Shown: positions 43,762 through 53,989 of the stretch, one piece after another
Numbering within the stretch: position 1 is the stretch's first letter
How the letters are laid out: the number at the start of each line of letters is the position of its first letter
DNA from: Rossellomorea aquimaris
GTDB lineage: Bacteria; Bacillota; Bacilli; Bacillales; Bacillaceae_B
Reading direction: 5' to 3'
NCBI RefSeq assembly: GCF_020171925.1
Contig: NZ_JAIVAR010000001.1
Location: 248,001 to 312,000 of the forward strand
DNA: 64,000 nucleotides
Notes under the pieces: generated by a model
The model's database searches: none
What the model saw: only the letters and a program-made list of their open reading frames with translations
What the model was told of the DNA's origin: nothing
Made by a program: the position numbers and the translations under genes

Positions 43762-45096
43762 ATGGCAAAGTATACTCGTGAAGATGTGATTAGACTGGCG
43801 AATGAAGAAGGTGTTAAGTTCATTCGTTTACAATTCACAGACATCCTAGGGACAATCAAGAACGTTGAGATCCCTTTCAGTCAGTTAGAGAAAGCATTGG
43901 ATAATAAAATGATGTTTGATGGTTCATCAATCGAAGGTTTCGTTCGTATTGAAGAGTCAGACATGTATCTTTTCCCTGATCTGGATACTTGGCTTGTGTT
44001 CCCATGGACAGCGGAAAAAGGGAAGGTCGCACGCCTGATCTGTGATATTTATAATCCAGACGGAACTCCATTCGAAGGAGATCCACGTAACAACCTTAAA
44101 CGAGTGTTGAAGGAAATGGAAGATCTAGGATTTTCTGATTTCAATCTTGGGCCTGAACCGGAATTCTTCCTCTTTAAATTGGATGCAAGTGGAGAACCTA
44201 CTCTTGAGTTGAATGATAATGGCGGTTACTTTGATTTGGCACCAACTGACCTTGGGGAAAACTGCCGTCGCGACATCGCGCTCGAGCTTGAGGAAATGGG
44301 CTTTGAAATTGAAGCTTCACATCACGAAGTTGCACCTGGTCAACACGAAATCGATTTTAAATATGCGAACGCATTGAAATCATGTGATGATATCCAAACG
44401 TTCAAGCTTGTTGTAAAGACAATTGCACGTAAGCACGGTCTTCACGCAACATTCATGCCAAAACCGCTATTCGGAGTAAATGGTTCCGGTATGCACTGTA
44501 ATATGTCCTTATTCAAAGAAGGAAAGAACTCTTTCTATGACGAAAATGGCGATTTACAGTTAAGTGAGACAGCGCGTCAATTCCTAGCTGGGATCATCAA
44601 GCACGCAACTGCTTTCACAGCCATCACGAACCCGACTGTAAACTCTTACAAGCGTCTTGTTCCGGGCTATGAAGCACCTTGTTATGTTGCATGGTCAGCG
44701 CGCAACCGTAGTCCACTAATCCGTATCCCTGCATCACGTGGAATCAGTACACGTGTTGAAGTACGTAGTGTCGATCCAGCGGCTAACCCATATCTTGCCA
44801 TGTCTGTACTGCTTGCGGCAGGACTGGATGGAATCAAGAACGGAATGGTAGCACCAAAGCCGATTGACCGTAATATCTATGTTATGGATAAAAAAGAACG
44901 TGAAGAAGCTGGAATCATCGATCTTCCGGCAACATTACATGCTGCGTTGGAAGAGCTTAAGAAAGATGAAGTAATCATCAACTCCCTTGGTGGACACATC
45001 TTCGAACACTTCGTGGAAGCGAAGGAAATCGAATGGGATATGTTCCGTACACAAGTACACCCTTGGGAAAGAGAACAATATATCCAAATGTATTAA
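43762..45096 (+). CDS. glnA: Type I glutamine synthetase
   Basis: GlnA makes glutamine from glutamate, ammonia and ATP. The 444-residue protein is of the GSI-alpha type of Firmicutes, without the adenylylation loop: FMDGSS-type start [11 protein letters not shown], the ATP/metal motifs [12 protein letters not shown] and [49 protein letters not shown] and the C-terminal AREIEWDM-like [15 protein letters not shown]. Codon choice is visibly more biased than in neighbours, fitting high expression. ATG follows GAGGAGG. Two terminator hairpins follow. Confidence 0.98.
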   Translation: MAKYTREDVIRLANEEGVKFIRLQFTDILGTIKNVEIPFSQLEKALDNKMMFDGSSIEGFVRIEESDMYLFPDLDTWLVFPWTAEKGKVARLICDIYNPDGTPFEGDPRNNLKRVLKEMEDLGFSDFNLGPEPEFFLFKLDASGEPTLELNDNGGYFDLAPTDLGENCRRDIALELEEMGFEIEASHHEVAPGQHEIDFKYANALKSCDDIQTFKLVVKTIARKHGLHATFMPKPLFGVNGSGMHCNMSLFKEGKNSFYDENGDLQLSETARQFLAGIIKHATAFTAITNPTVNSYKRLVPGYEAPCYVAWSARNRSPLIRIPASRGISTRVEVRSVDPAANPYLAMSVLLAAGLDGIKNGMVAPKPIDRNIYVMDKKEREEAGIIDLPATLHAALEELKKDEVIINSLGGHIFEHFVEAKEIEWDMFRTQVHPWEREQYIQMY

Positions 45097-45105
45097 GAAT
45101 ATTAA

Positions 45106-45187
45106 AGAGAGCTGGAGCCCCGGCTCTCTTTTTTGTCTGTGTGTAGAGTGAATAAAAAAGACGCTATGTTTAACATAGCGTCTTTTT
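45106..45187. terminator. glnA terminator followed by a bidirectional hairpin before lexA
   Basis: AGAGAGC and GCTCTCT (45106-45129) close a stem followed by TTTTTT on the plus strand. A second stem pairs 45155-45170 (AAAAAGACGCTATGTT) with 45172-45187 and has T runs in both directions, serving lexA on the minus strand. Confidence 0.88.
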
Positions 45188-45190
45188 CAT

Positions 45191-45811
45191 TCAATGAACT
45201 TGGCGATAAACGCCGATGACTTTTCCTAGGATGGAAACATTTCGTAGGATGATTGGGCTCATCGTGGAGTTCTCTGGCTGTAATCGAACGAAATCCTTCT
45301 CTTTGAAGAATCGTTTTACCGTTGCTTCATCCTCTTCGGTCATGGCGACCACGATGTCTCCGTTATTCGCGGTCTGCTGCTGCCTGACAATGACAAAGTC
45401 CCCGTCAAGGATACCTGCTTCAATCATACTGTCACCCATGATTTCAAGCATGAAAACCTGTTCATCTGAAGGTGCCAATCGCTCTGGAAGCGGGAAGAAT
45501 TCCTCGACATTCTCCACGGCCGTGATTGGTTGACCGGCCGTTACTTTACCAATGAGTGGCACATTCACTACTTTTTGACGTGGGATCGCATCTTCTTCAA
45601 GGTCGAGGATCTCGATTGCCCTTGGCTTCGTCGGATCCCTGCGGATGAGTCCTTTGCTTTCTAGCCTTGCTAGGTGACCGTGTACAGTGGAACTTGAAGC
45701 CAAACCGACCGCTTCTCCAATTTCACGTACGGAAGGGGGATAACCCTTTTCTTTTACTGATACTTTGATATATTGCAGTATATCCTGCTGTCGTTTAGAC
45801 AATTTAGTCAT
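45191..45811 (-). CDS. lexA: SOS repressor LexA (DinR)
   Basis: LexA represses DNA-damage genes and cuts itself when RecA is active. The 206-residue protein has the N-terminal winged helix ([20 protein letters not shown]), the cleavage site A92-G93 in VTAGQP, and the peptidase pair S128 in MGDSMIEAG and K166 in ATVKRFF. ATG 45811 follows GAGGTG at good spacing; GTG 45817 overlaps that site. It is divergent from yneA, sharing an SOS-controlled region. Confidence 0.96.
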   Translation of the reverse strand: MTKLSKRQQDILQYIKVSVKEKGYPPSVREIGEAVGLASSSTVHGHLARLESKGLIRRDPTKPRAIEILDLEEDAIPRQKVVNVPLIGKVTAGQPITAVENVEEFFPLPERLAPSDEQVFMLEIMGDSMIEAGILDGDFVIVRQQQTANNGDIVVAMTEEDEATVKRFFKEKDFVRLQPENSTMSPIILRNVSILGKVIGVYRQVH

Positions 45812-45845
45812 TTTCACGCACCTCTATTATCGATCTTATGTTCCC

Positions 45846-45885
45846 ATTATAGCATGTCTTTCCAGTCGATACAAACATAAGTTCG
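45846..45885 (-). promoter_or_regulatory. lexA promoter with SOS box 1
   Basis: On the minus strand TTGTAT (45869-45874) and TATAAT (45846-45851) form a promoter with a 17-bp spacer. The SOS box at 45872-45885 (plus strand CAAACATAAGTTCG, minus strand CGAAC-N4-GTTTG) overlaps the -35, giving autorepression. Confidence 0.8.
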
Positions 45886-45893
45886 AATTTTTG

Positions 45894-45956
45894 TTGACAC
45901 CAAACGAATGTTCGTATTACAATGAGATTACAAATAACAGAACAAACATTCGTATG
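45894..45956 (+). promoter_or_regulatory. yneA promoter with SOS boxes 2 and 3
   Basis: TTGACA (45894-45899) and TACAAT (45918-45923) form the promoter. CAAACGAATGTTCG (45901-45914) is a one-mismatch SOS box in the spacer; CAAACATTCGTATG (45943-45956) is a weaker one downstream of the start point. B. subtilis likewise has several LexA boxes here. Confidence 0.78.
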
Positions 45957-45969
45957 GAGGTATGTTTAA

Positions 45970-46293
45970 ATGCTAACTCATATTTGGAATCGTTACTCAT
46001 ATATCATCATCCTTTTTGTCTTTTCATTTTCTTCAGCCGGCTTTTTACTTTTTTCAAACGGGGATCAACCGTCCTATGAAACTGTCAAGGTTGGCAAGGG
46101 TGATACACTCTGGACTATTGCAGAAAGATTCGAAGATGATTATTCTATGACAAGGGAAGAATTCATCAGATGGGTCGGGGAAGAGAACGACCTGATCTCA
46201 TACAGCATAGAACCTGGCATGTCACTTGTGTTACCGGTTGAATCAACAACGTTTTCTGACCGGGAGCTCCAGCTTGCCATGAATAACAAGTAG
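45970..46293 (+). CDS. yneA: SOS cell-division inhibitor YneA
   Basis: YneA is the SOS-induced division suppressor of Bacillus, a short-lived membrane protein working outside the membrane. The 107-residue protein has one N-terminal membrane segment (YIIILFVFSFSSAGFLLF) and an extracytoplasmic LysM domain (YETVKVGKGDTLWTIAERF, PGMSLVLPV). ATG follows ATGGAGG. It is divergent from lexA and followed 13 bp later by yneB, as in B. subtilis. Confidence 0.95.
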   Translation: MLTHIWNRYSYIIILFVFSFSSAGFLLFSNGDQPSYETVKVGKGDTLWTIAERFEDDYSMTREEFIRWVGEENDLISYSIEPGMSLVLPVESTTFSDRELQLAMNNK

Positions 46294-46300
46294 AAGGTGA

Positions 46301-46966
<666 letters not shown>

Positions 46967-47048
46967 TAGAGGCAGTTATCTAGTAACATATCGGTATGTT
47001 TCATTGAGAGGCCGGTATAAGGATCATTGCTATAAAGGAGTTTTTATC

Positions 47049-47282
47049 ATGCTTTCCAAGAAGAAAATGGATCGAATAAATGAACTTGCAAAAAAGTCAA
47101 AAGCCACTGGCTTGACTGAAAGTGAAGCGAAGGAACAAACCAAACTTCGTAAAGAATACCTGGAAACATTCCGTCAATCGATGAAGGGAACAATCGAAAA
47201 CACCCGAATCTTTGACTCTGCAGGTAATGAAGTGACCCCTAAAAAAATCAGGGAGATCCAAACTAAACGCAAGATGCACTAA
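47049..47282 (+). CDS. ynzC: DUF896 protein YnzC
   Basis: The 77-residue YnzC forms a small helical hairpin (MDRINELAKKSKATGLTESE, EQTKLRKEYLETFRQSM) conserved in bacilli. It completes the SOS operon yneA-yneB-ynzC; its biochemical role is unknown. The frame opens as early as 46884, but ATG 47049 has AAAGGAG and the family's usual start. The MITE-like element begins ten bases after its stop and brings the terminator. Confidence 0.94.
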   Translation: MLSKKKMDRINELAKKSKATGLTESEAKEQTKLRKEYLETFRQSMKGTIENTRIFDSAGNEVTPKKIREIQTKRKMH

Positions 47283-47291
47283 TTTAGTAAA

Positions 47292-47546
47292 AAGAGGCTG
47301 GGACAAAAGTGTTTCAGACAAAGTAAAACCCGAACTAATCTGTCTGCTGAGAGGCAAATTAGTCCGGGTTTTTTATTTGAATAACTGTGCGATTAGACTT
47401 TACTTCTGTATAGCGGTTGATTGGAATGGAAGACGAAGTCTCCCGTGGAAAGCGAAGTCTTACGCGGACATCATTAGCGGTATTAAAACTGAAACGGATA
47501 TTGTTCGCCTTTATTTATAGAGTTTTTCGTTATGTCCCAGCCTCTT
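47292..47546 (+). repeat. MITE-like element, complete copy with terminal inverted repeats
   Basis: The 255-bp element begins AAGAGGCTGGGACA (47292-47305) and ends TGTCCCAGCCTCTT (47533-47546), a perfect 14-bp inverted repeat. It has no coding capacity. Internal segments match the copy at 1096-1495 in order. An internal hairpin at 47326-47374 with a T run ends ynzC transcription. Confidence 0.85.
47326..47374 (+). terminator. Terminator of yneA-yneB-ynzC inside the MITE-like element
   Basis: AAACCCGAACTAAT pairs with ATTAGTCCGGGTTT with one mismatch, followed by TTTTATTT. Confidence 0.75.
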
Positions 47547-47793
47547 GTAATCTGTAATTAATCTTACTTCACTTATTATTCAATAAACGATATGTAAAGT
47601 CTATGCTTGCTTGGTAAACAAAAGCTGTGTGTAACAGCGGAAGCGGCATATGATGAAAGGTCAATACCCGGTTCCTTAGACGTTTTTATTTCTCAACTTT
47701 ACAAAGTCATGTTATCATTCAAGTTAGTTGTATAAACTACCGAAGAAGATTAATATTAATAAGGAACGATTGAAAAGGAAGGATGTCTTACAT

Positions 47794-49797
47794 ATGTTTG
47801 ATAACACAGATCAATTAGCAGTCAATACAATAAGAACATTATCGATGGATGCCATTGAAAAGGCGAACTCAGGTCACCCAGGAATGCCTATGGGTGCAGC
47901 TCCTATGGCTTATGCGCTATGGACACGCTTTATGAACCATAATCCTAAGAATCCTGATTGGTTCAACAGGGACCGCTTTGTATTATCTGCCGGTCACGGT
48001 TCCATGCTATTATACAGCCTCCTTCATTTATCCGGTTATGATGTATCGATGGATGATTTGAAAGAGTTTCGCCAATGGGGAAGCAAAACTCCTGGACACC
48101 CTGAATATGGACACACTCCTGGTGTAGAGGCGACTACGGGGCCACTTGGCCAAGGAATCGCGATGGCAGTCGGGATGGCGCTTGCAGAAAGGCATATGGC
48201 TGCAACTTACAATAAAGGGAAATACAATATGGTCGATCACTTCACATACTCCATCTGTGGTGATGGAGACTTGATGGAGGGTGTTTCTTCAGAAGCTGCT
48301 TCTTTGGCTGCTCACCTTAAATTGGGCCGTTTGGTTGTCCTTTATGATTCAAATGATATTTCCTTGGATGGAGACTTGGATAAGTCATTCTCTGAAAGTG
48401 TGAAGGGCCGTTTTGAATCTTATGGATGGCAATATATCAGAGTGGAAGATGGAAATGACCTAGAAGAGATCTCAAAAGCAATCGAAGAAGCTCAAGCAGA
48501 TACAAATCGTCCAACCATGATTGAAGTGAAAACAGTGATTGGATATGGTGCTCCGAATAAATCAGGTAAATCGGCTGTTCATGGTGCTCCGCTTGGTGAA
48601 GACGAAATGAAGCTTACTAAAGAAGCATATAAATGGACGTTCGAGCAGGATTTCCATGTTCCTGATGAAGTTTACAGCCGTTTCGAAGAAAAAATCCAGA
48701 AAAATGGATCCAAGCAAGAAGAAGATTGGGCGAACCTGTTCGCGGAATATAAAGATGAGAACCCTGAGCTCGCTGCTCAATTGGAAGCTGCAATCAAAGG
48801 CGAACTGCCTGATGGTTGGGATAGTGAAATTCCTGTTTATGAAGAAGGATCTTCACTTGCAAGCAGGGCTTCTTCCGGTGAAGTACTTAATGCAATTGCT
48901 AAGAAGCTCCCTTCTTTCATCGGTGGATCTGCAGACTTGGCAGGCTCTAATAAAACAATGATCAGCGGAGAAGCTGATTTCACTCCAGAATCCTATGACG
49001 GCCGAAACATCTGGTTCGGTGTCCGTGAATTCGGTATGGGTGCTGCGATGAATGGAATGGCTTTACACGGTGGCTTGAAAGTGTTCGGCGGAACGTTCTT
49101 CGTGTTCAGCGACTATCTAAGGCCGGCAATCCGTCTGGCAGCCCTTATGGGTCTACCAGTGACATATGTATTTACACATGACAGTATTGCTGTTGGGGAA
49201 GATGGTCCAACGCATGAACCTGTTGAACAATTGGCTTCACTGCGTGCGATGCCTAACCTGTGTGTCATCAGACCAGCCGATGGAAATGAAGTGGCGGCAG
49301 CTTGGAAGCTTTCCATGGAAAGTACAGACCAACCGACCATGCTTGTATTATCGCGTCAGAATCTGCCTACATTAAAGGGTTCTGCTGAAAAGGCTTATAA
49401 CGGTGTGGCTAAGGGTGCATATGTTGTTTCACCTGCTGGTAAAGAGCAACCGGATGCGTTATTGCTTGCAACAGGTTCCGAAGTCAGCTTGGCCGTTGAA
49501 GCTCAAAATGCTCTAGAGAAGGATGGCATCAGTGTTTCTGTCATCAGCATGCCTTCGTGGGATCGCTTCGAGAAGCAGTCAAAAGAGTACAAGGACTCAA
49601 TCCTTCCGAAGAATGTAACGAAGCGCCTTGCAATTGAAATGGGATCACCTCTTGGATGGGATCGTTATGTTGGGACTGAAGGGGATATTTTAGCCATCAA
49701 TGGATATGGTGCCTCTGCTCCTGGAGATAAAGTCCTTGAGGAATATGGCTTTACTGCTGATAATGTTGTTTCAAGGATCAAAGCATTACTTCAATAA
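47794..49797 (+). CDS. tkt: Transketolase
   Basis: Transketolase moves two-carbon units in the pentose phosphate pathway, using thiamine diphosphate. The 667-residue length equals that of B. subtilis Tkt. Motifs: [32 protein letters not shown], the TPP motif [14 protein letters not shown] ending [19 protein letters not shown] with the catalytic Glu, and [20 protein letters not shown]. The frame opens at 47728, but ATG 47794 begins the family sequence and follows GGAAGGA. Promoter not identified; a strong terminator follows. Confidence 0.97.
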   Translation: MFDNTDQLAVNTIRTLSMDAIEKANSGHPGMPMGAAPMAYALWTRFMNHNPKNPDWFNRDRFVLSAGHGSMLLYSLLHLSGYDVSMDDLKEFRQWGSKTPGHPEYGHTPGVEATTGPLGQGIAMAVGMALAERHMAATYNKGKYNMVDHFTYSICGDGDLMEGVSSEAASLAAHLKLGRLVVLYDSNDISLDGDLDKSFSESVKGRFESYGWQYIRVEDGNDLEEISKAIEEAQADTNRPTMIEVKTVIGYGAPNKSGKSAVHGAPLGEDEMKLTKEAYKWTFEQDFHVPDEVYSRFEEKIQKNGSKQEEDWANLFAEYKDENPELAAQLEAAIKGELPDGWDSEIPVYEEGSSLASRASSGEVLNAIAKKLPSFIGGSADLAGSNKTMISGEADFTPESYDGRNIWFGVREFGMGAAMNGMALHGGLKVFGGTFFVFSDYLRPAIRLAALMGLPVTYVFTHDSIAVGEDGPTHEPVEQLASLRAMPNLCVIRPADGNEVAAAWKLSMESTDQPTMLVLSRQNLPTLKGSAEKAYNGVAKGAYVVSPAGKEQPDALLLATGSEVSLAVEAQNALEKDGISVSVISMPSWDRFEKQSKEYKDSILPKNVTKRLAIEMGSPLGWDRYVGTEGDILAINGYGASAPGDKVLEEYGFTADNVVSRIKALLQ

Positions 49798-49814
49798 GAT
49801 TTGAATGATTCTCT

Positions 49815-49856
49815 GGCCAGCTCCCAGGCAAAGACCGCAGGGAGCTGGCCTTTTTC
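49815..49856 (+). terminator. Terminator of tkt
   Basis: GGCCAGCTCCC (49815-49825) pairs with GGGAGCTGGCC (49840-49850), followed by TTTTT. Confidence 0.93.
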
Positions 49857-49964
49857 TACACGTCATAAGTTCAAGGTGAAATACATTGCATTCGAATGTT
49901 GAGAAGGTCTTGTAACAGTAGGAATACAAAAGAGTCACCCCCACAGGGAGGGTTCAATATGAGC

Positions 49965-49971
49965 TTCGACA
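49965..49971 (-). promoter_or_regulatory. Spo0A box upstream of sirA
   Basis: TTCGACA is the reverse complement of the perfect 0A box TGTCGAA and lies about 90 bp before the sirA start. In B. subtilis sirA is switched on by Spo0A~P. A TATACT at 50025-50030 may be the -10 of the controlled promoter. Confidence 0.6.
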
Positions 49972-50061
49972 AAACTAGTGCATTTTTTCTCCAATTTATG
50001 ACATGGACAAGTCCTCTAACCCTTTATACTTGATATAAGGTAATGTTGGGGGGAGAAAAAG

Positions 50062-50499
50062 GTGAGAAACTATCAAATCTATTGGATTGAAGAACCATTT
50101 GCCAACCACTACTACGGACGCGAAAGAATGTTTTTTGGGCTTTTTTCAGATTGGGAATCAAGTACTGGAGAAATGCATAAGATCATCGCTAAACAAGTAG
50201 ACTTCATCACCAAGCCCATCCCATATCTTCCTACTCAAAGGTTTTTGCAACATGAAATGGCAAAGGTTGATGGATCGAAATGGATCGACACGACTGCGCG
50301 GATTGAAAGAGAAGATTCAGGTGCGACCCTGCTGCTGAACGAAAAGTCAATTTCAATCGAATCATGGGGACCTCATGATTGTGAATATGTTTTCTTTGAA
50401 ATATTAAGAAGGAACATGGGGCAGTTACTTGCCATAGATCTTCATAATGAGCGGTATGGCTGGCTGAAGCCTATTAAACAAAGAAAATTTATATATTAA
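50062..50499 (+). CDS. sirA: Sporulation inhibitor of replication SirA
   Basis: SirA (YneE) is induced at the onset of sporulation and binds domain I of DnaA to stop new rounds of replication. The 145-residue protein matches it in length and pattern: IYWIEEPFANHYYGRERMFFGLF at the start and YVFFEILRRN, AIDLHNERYGWLKPIKQRKF at the end. It starts with GTG 50062 after GGGGGGAG. Position between tkt and yneF is the conserved one. Confidence 0.93.
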   Translation: MRNYQIYWIEEPFANHYYGRERMFFGLFSDWESSTGEMHKIIAKQVDFITKPIPYLPTQRFLQHEMAKVDGSKWIDTTARIEREDSGATLLLNEKSISIESWGPHDCEYVFFEILRRNMGQLLAIDLHNERYGWLKPIKQRKFIY

Positions 50500-50583
50500 T
50501 AAGAAATTATGACAGAAATATTGTATAATGTTCCTTGATTTAGTACACTTTTATAAGGACAACATGAAGGAGGAAGTAAGAAC

Positions 50584-50802
50584 ATGTCAACTTGGCTAGT
50601 TATTCTAGTCGCAGTTATTGCATTACTTGCAGGAGTTGCACTAGGATTTTTCATTGCTCGTAAATACATGATGAGCTACTTAAAGAAAAACCCGCCTATT
50701 AATGAACAAATGCTTCGCATGATGATGATGCAGATGGGACAAAAACCATCACAAAAGAAAATCAATCAAATGATGAACGCAATGAACAAGAATATGAAAT
50801 AA
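50584..50802 (+). CDS. yneF: UPF0154 membrane protein YneF
   Basis: A 72-residue protein with one N-terminal membrane helix ([26 protein letters not shown]) and a Met- and Lys-rich cytoplasmic tail ([21 protein letters not shown]), the signature of UPF0154. It is found broadly in Firmicutes and its function is unknown. ATG follows AAGGAGGAAG, indicating strong translation. Confidence 0.94.
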   Translation: MSTWLVILVAVIALLAGVALGFFIARKYMMSYLKKNPPINEQMLRMMMMQMGQKPSQKKINQMMNAMNKNMK

Positions 50803-50808
50803 TAGGTC

Positions 50809-50840
50809 AGAGCACTCACTCCGGTTGAGTGCTCTTTCTA
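50809..50840 (+). terminator. Terminator of yneF
   Basis: AGAGCACTCA (50809-50818) pairs with TGAGTGCTCT (50826-50835), followed by TTCTATT. Confidence 0.85.
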
Positions 50841-50965
50841 TTGATTCTTCCATGAAAATGGCGAACTGGTTAGAAAGAACCGAAATGATCCCGTAGAAAA
50901 AACTTCATCTGTATCATTCAGTATGAATTGGATTTTGTGATAGAATAAGGTTCGGAGGGAGATCA

Positions 50966-52090
50966 ATGAAAAAATGGATGATTGCATCATTGTCATTTCT
51001 GGTTCTGTTATCAGGATGCAATAACAAACCTCAAGAAGTGATGGATGAAGAGACACTTGAAATACAGAATAGCGCTGCAAGTGATGCGCGGGAATATCTG
51101 ACATATAAGATTAATAAACAGAAGAAGTCCGTCAATCGGGGACTGATTACCATGATGATCAACAATCGAAGTGATATGGATGAAATTGAAACAGGACTGA
51201 TGTCACTATCAAAGGATCATTTTTCTCCGGAAGATATGATCTATCAAGAAGGGCAGTACCTGAAGGATATTAGTTCTTGGCTGGGAAGGAAATCAAAAGA
51301 AAATAAAGAAGGGCTTAATCCCGCTTTAGAGATAAAAAGTGGCATGGGCTGGGAAGAACGATTGGAGCGCGAGAAGCAGAACCCGATGTACCTTGCCTAT
51401 ATACATGAGCAGAACTATGTAGATTCCAAAGGGAAGATTAAAGGCATATCCCTTGGTTTCGCCATGAATAAGATTGATTACATACGTGTAAAGGATTCTA
51501 AGGGTTTGATGCATTTTGATGAAAAGGTCATCGATGACAAGAAACTCGAGGAGTATGGGAAAGAAGCGGCTAAAAAAGTAGTCAGCAGGGTCCGTTCCAT
51601 AAAAGAGTTGAAAAATGTCCCGATATTCATTTCAATCTATAAATTACAACCCATCAATAGCGTGGTTCCAGGTAATTATTTCATAAGCAGTTATGTGGAT
51701 GACAACGACAAATCAATTAAAAAATGGACAGAAATCAATGAGAAATATTACTACTTCCCAAGCAAAGAAGGGGAGGAAAAAGACAGGGATCTTCAAAACC
51801 GCATCAGGGATTTGGAGGATTATGTTTCTAAGTTCTTTTCTCACCAGGATATTGAATTTGTAGGAAAAGCATTATACAAAAAAGATAATTTGAATCAACT
51901 TGTGATTGATGTCCACACTGGTATGGTCAAGGAAACTGAGCTTATTGGATTTGCACAGGCAATCGGGCCTGAAATCGTTGATTACTTCCCTCATATGCCA
52001 GTTTATCTGTATGTGAAAACCCCAAAAGGGTTAAAAGCAACGATTGTAAAAGAAGTGGATCAGGAACCATTCGTTGAAATTCATGAATGA
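50966..52090 (+). CDS. CamS-family lipoprotein
   Basis: A 374-residue lipoprotein of the CamS (sex-pheromone precursor) family, like YerH of B. subtilis. The signal peptide ends in the lipobox LLSGC with the lipid cysteine at residue 18. The mature part has the duplicated CamS domain (VVPGNYFISSYVDDN, DIEFVGKALYKKDNLNQLVIDV). In enterococci and staphylococci the cleaved signal peptide can act as a conjugation pheromone; in Bacillus the role is unknown. ATG follows CGGAGGGAG. In B. subtilis no camS lies between yneF and ccdA, so it was inserted or rearranged here. Confidence 0.9.
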   Translation: MKKWMIASLSFLVLLSGCNNKPQEVMDEETLEIQNSAASDAREYLTYKINKQKKSVNRGLITMMINNRSDMDEIETGLMSLSKDHFSPEDMIYQEGQYLKDISSWLGRKSKENKEGLNPALEIKSGMGWEERLEREKQNPMYLAYIHEQNYVDSKGKIKGISLGFAMNKIDYIRVKDSKGLMHFDEKVIDDKKLEEYGKEAAKKVVSRVRSIKELKNVPIFISIYKLQPINSVVPGNYFISSYVDDNDKSIKKWTEINEKYYYFPSKEGEEKDRDLQNRIRDLEDYVSKFFSHQDIEFVGKALYKKDNLNQLVIDVHTGMVKETELIGFAQAIGPEIVDYFPHMPVYLYVKTPKGLKATIVKEVDQEPFVEIHE

Positions 52091-52099
52091 TGAAGGATG

Positions 52100-52130
52100 A
52101 AGAGCAGCACTCACTGGCTGCTCTTTTTCT
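52100..52130 (+). terminator. Terminator of the camS gene
   Basis: AGAGCAGC (52101-52108) pairs with GCTGCTCT (52117-52124), followed by TTTTC. Confidence 0.85.
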
Positions 52131-52216
52131 TTTATTCAGTGAAAATTAATATTCCTGCTTTTCGGAAAATTTGATAAAATAAAGAGTCTTTTTATTTCGG
52201 TCATGGGGGATACAGT

Positions 52217-53989
52217 ATGAAAGTGTTTGTAGATTTGAAGTGGTTTTTCATCCGAGAAAGAAAATCTTATTTAATTGGGATCATCATCCTTTTGTTTGTG
52301 GCATTTCTTCAGTTGATTCCTCCAAAGATTGTTGGGATTGTCGTCGACGGTATCAAGAGCAATCAACTTACATCAGGACAGCTTTGGAAATGGATGCTCA
52401 TTCTCATTGCCACCGCTCTTTCGATGTACGGACTCAGGTTCGTTTGGAGGATCATGATCTTTGGTTCGGCCATTAAGTTATCCCGCTTGCTGAGGAACCG
52501 GTTGTACCACCATTTTACAAAGATGTCTCCGTCCTTTTATCAAAAGAGAAGGGTAGGGGATCTAATGGCTCATGCGACGAATGATTTGCAGGCGATTCAG
52601 CAAACGGCGGGTTCCGGAGTATTGACGTTGGTTGACTCTCTTGCAACCGGAGGTTTTGTCATCGTTGCCATGGCGTTTACGATCAGTTGGAAGCTTACAT
52701 TGATTGCCTTGATTCCGATGCCGTTCATGGCACTGTTGACGAATTACTATGGCACTCTGCTCCATAAACGATTCCACAAGGCCCAGGAAGCCTTCTCTGC
52801 ATTGAATGATAAGACGCAGGAAAGCGTTTCTGGAATTAAGGTAATCAAGACGTTTGGGCAGGAAAAGGAGGATATTGAGGCGTTTACAGAACAATCAAGG
52901 GATGTTGTGGATAAGAACGTTGCGGTTGCGAGAGTTGACTCCTTATTCGATCCGACCATTTCCATCATAGTCGGTCTCTCTTTTTTCCTATCCATCGTCT
53001 TTGGTTCCAGGATGGTTGTGAATGGAGAATTGACAATCGGTGAGTTGATTTCTTTCACCGCATACCTTGGTTTGCTGATTTGGCCGATGCTAGCTTTTGG
53101 CTGGCTCTTCAACATCGTGGAAAGAGGCAGGGCCTCCTACGACAGGGTATCGGATTTGTTAAAGGAAGAAGTCGAGATTGGGGATATGGGCAATGAGCTG
53201 AAAGAGCTTCCGTCAGGGGACATTGAGTATAAGATCGAATCTTTCCGTTATCCTGGCGAGGATAAGAAAGCCCTGGACAGTATTCACTTCACAATTAGTA
53301 AAGGCAGTACAATAGGCTTGGTCGGAAAAACAGGATCGGGAAAAACCACGGTCTTACGTCTCCTATTGAGGGAATTCGATGGATATGAAGGAGAAATTCT
53401 AATTGGTTCACGGTCAATTGAAGAATATAAGCTTTCGTCGTTACGACAATCAATTGGATACGTCCCACAAGATCATTTCTTATTCTCTTCTACTATTTAT
53501 GAAAATATAGCCTTCACGGATCCTTTGATTTCAAGTAGCAGGGTGGAGGATGCTGCAAAGGCTGCCCACATCCATGATGATATCAGGGAATTCACCGATG
53601 GATATGATACAGTCGTTGGGGAAAGGGGTGTTTCATTATCCGGTGGGCAGAAGCAAAGAATTTCAATTGCAAGGGCCCTCCTTATGGACCCCGAAGTGCT
53701 GCTCCTTGACGATTCTTTGTCTGCCGTGGATGCCAAGACGGAAGAAGCAATCCTATCGTCCTTAAAGGAAAATAGAGCAGGTAAAACGACCATCATCACT
53801 GCACACAGATTAAGTGCCATTCAACATGCCGATCTTATTGTTGTATTGGATGAAGGGAACATAATTGAAAGAGGGACTCACTCTGATTTAATGAGTATGA
53901 AAGGGAAATACAGGGAGATGTATGTAAGGCAGCAGTTAGAGGATCTTGTGGAGAGAGGGGGAGATGAGGAATGGAAAACACCTCAATGA
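52217..53989 (+). CDS. Heterodimeric ABC exporter, degenerate-site subunit (BmrC/YheI-like)
   Basis: The 590-residue half-transporter has six membrane helices (residues about 15-300) and an ATPase domain with Walker A LVGKTGSGKTTV, signature LSGGQKQR and Walker B VLLLDDSLSAVDAKTE. The catalytic glutamate after Walker B is Asp (LLLDD instead of LLLDE), exactly as in BmrC, so its ATP site is the non-hydrolytic or weak one of a heterodimer. The partner gene overlaps its end by 19 bases. BmrCD of B. subtilis exports drugs and is induced by ribosome-targeting antibiotics; substrate here is inferred only. Confidence 0.9.
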   Translation: MKVFVDLKWFFIRERKSYLIGIIILLFVAFLQLIPPKIVGIVVDGIKSNQLTSGQLWKWMLILIATALSMYGLRFVWRIMIFGSAIKLSRLLRNRLYHHFTKMSPSFYQKRRVGDLMAHATNDLQAIQQTAGSGVLTLVDSLATGGFVIVAMAFTISWKLTLIALIPMPFMALLTNYYGTLLHKRFHKAQEAFSALNDKTQESVSGIKVIKTFGQEKEDIEAFTEQSRDVVDKNVAVARVDSLFDPTISIIVGLSFFLSIVFGSRMVVNGELTIGELISFTAYLGLLIWPMLAFGWLFNIVERGRASYDRVSDLLKEEVEIGDMGNELKELPSGDIEYKIESFRYPGEDKKALDSIHFTISKGSTIGLVGKTGSGKTTVLRLLLREFDGYEGEILIGSRSIEEYKLSSLRQSIGYVPQDHFLFSSTIYENIAFTDPLISSSRVEDAAKAAHIHDDIREFTDGYDTVVGERGVSLSGGQKQRISIARALLMDPEVLLLDDSLSAVDAKTEEAILSSLKENRAGKTTIITAHRLSAIQHADLIVVLDEGNIIERGTHSDLMSMKGKYREMYVRQQLEDLVERGGDEEWKTPQ

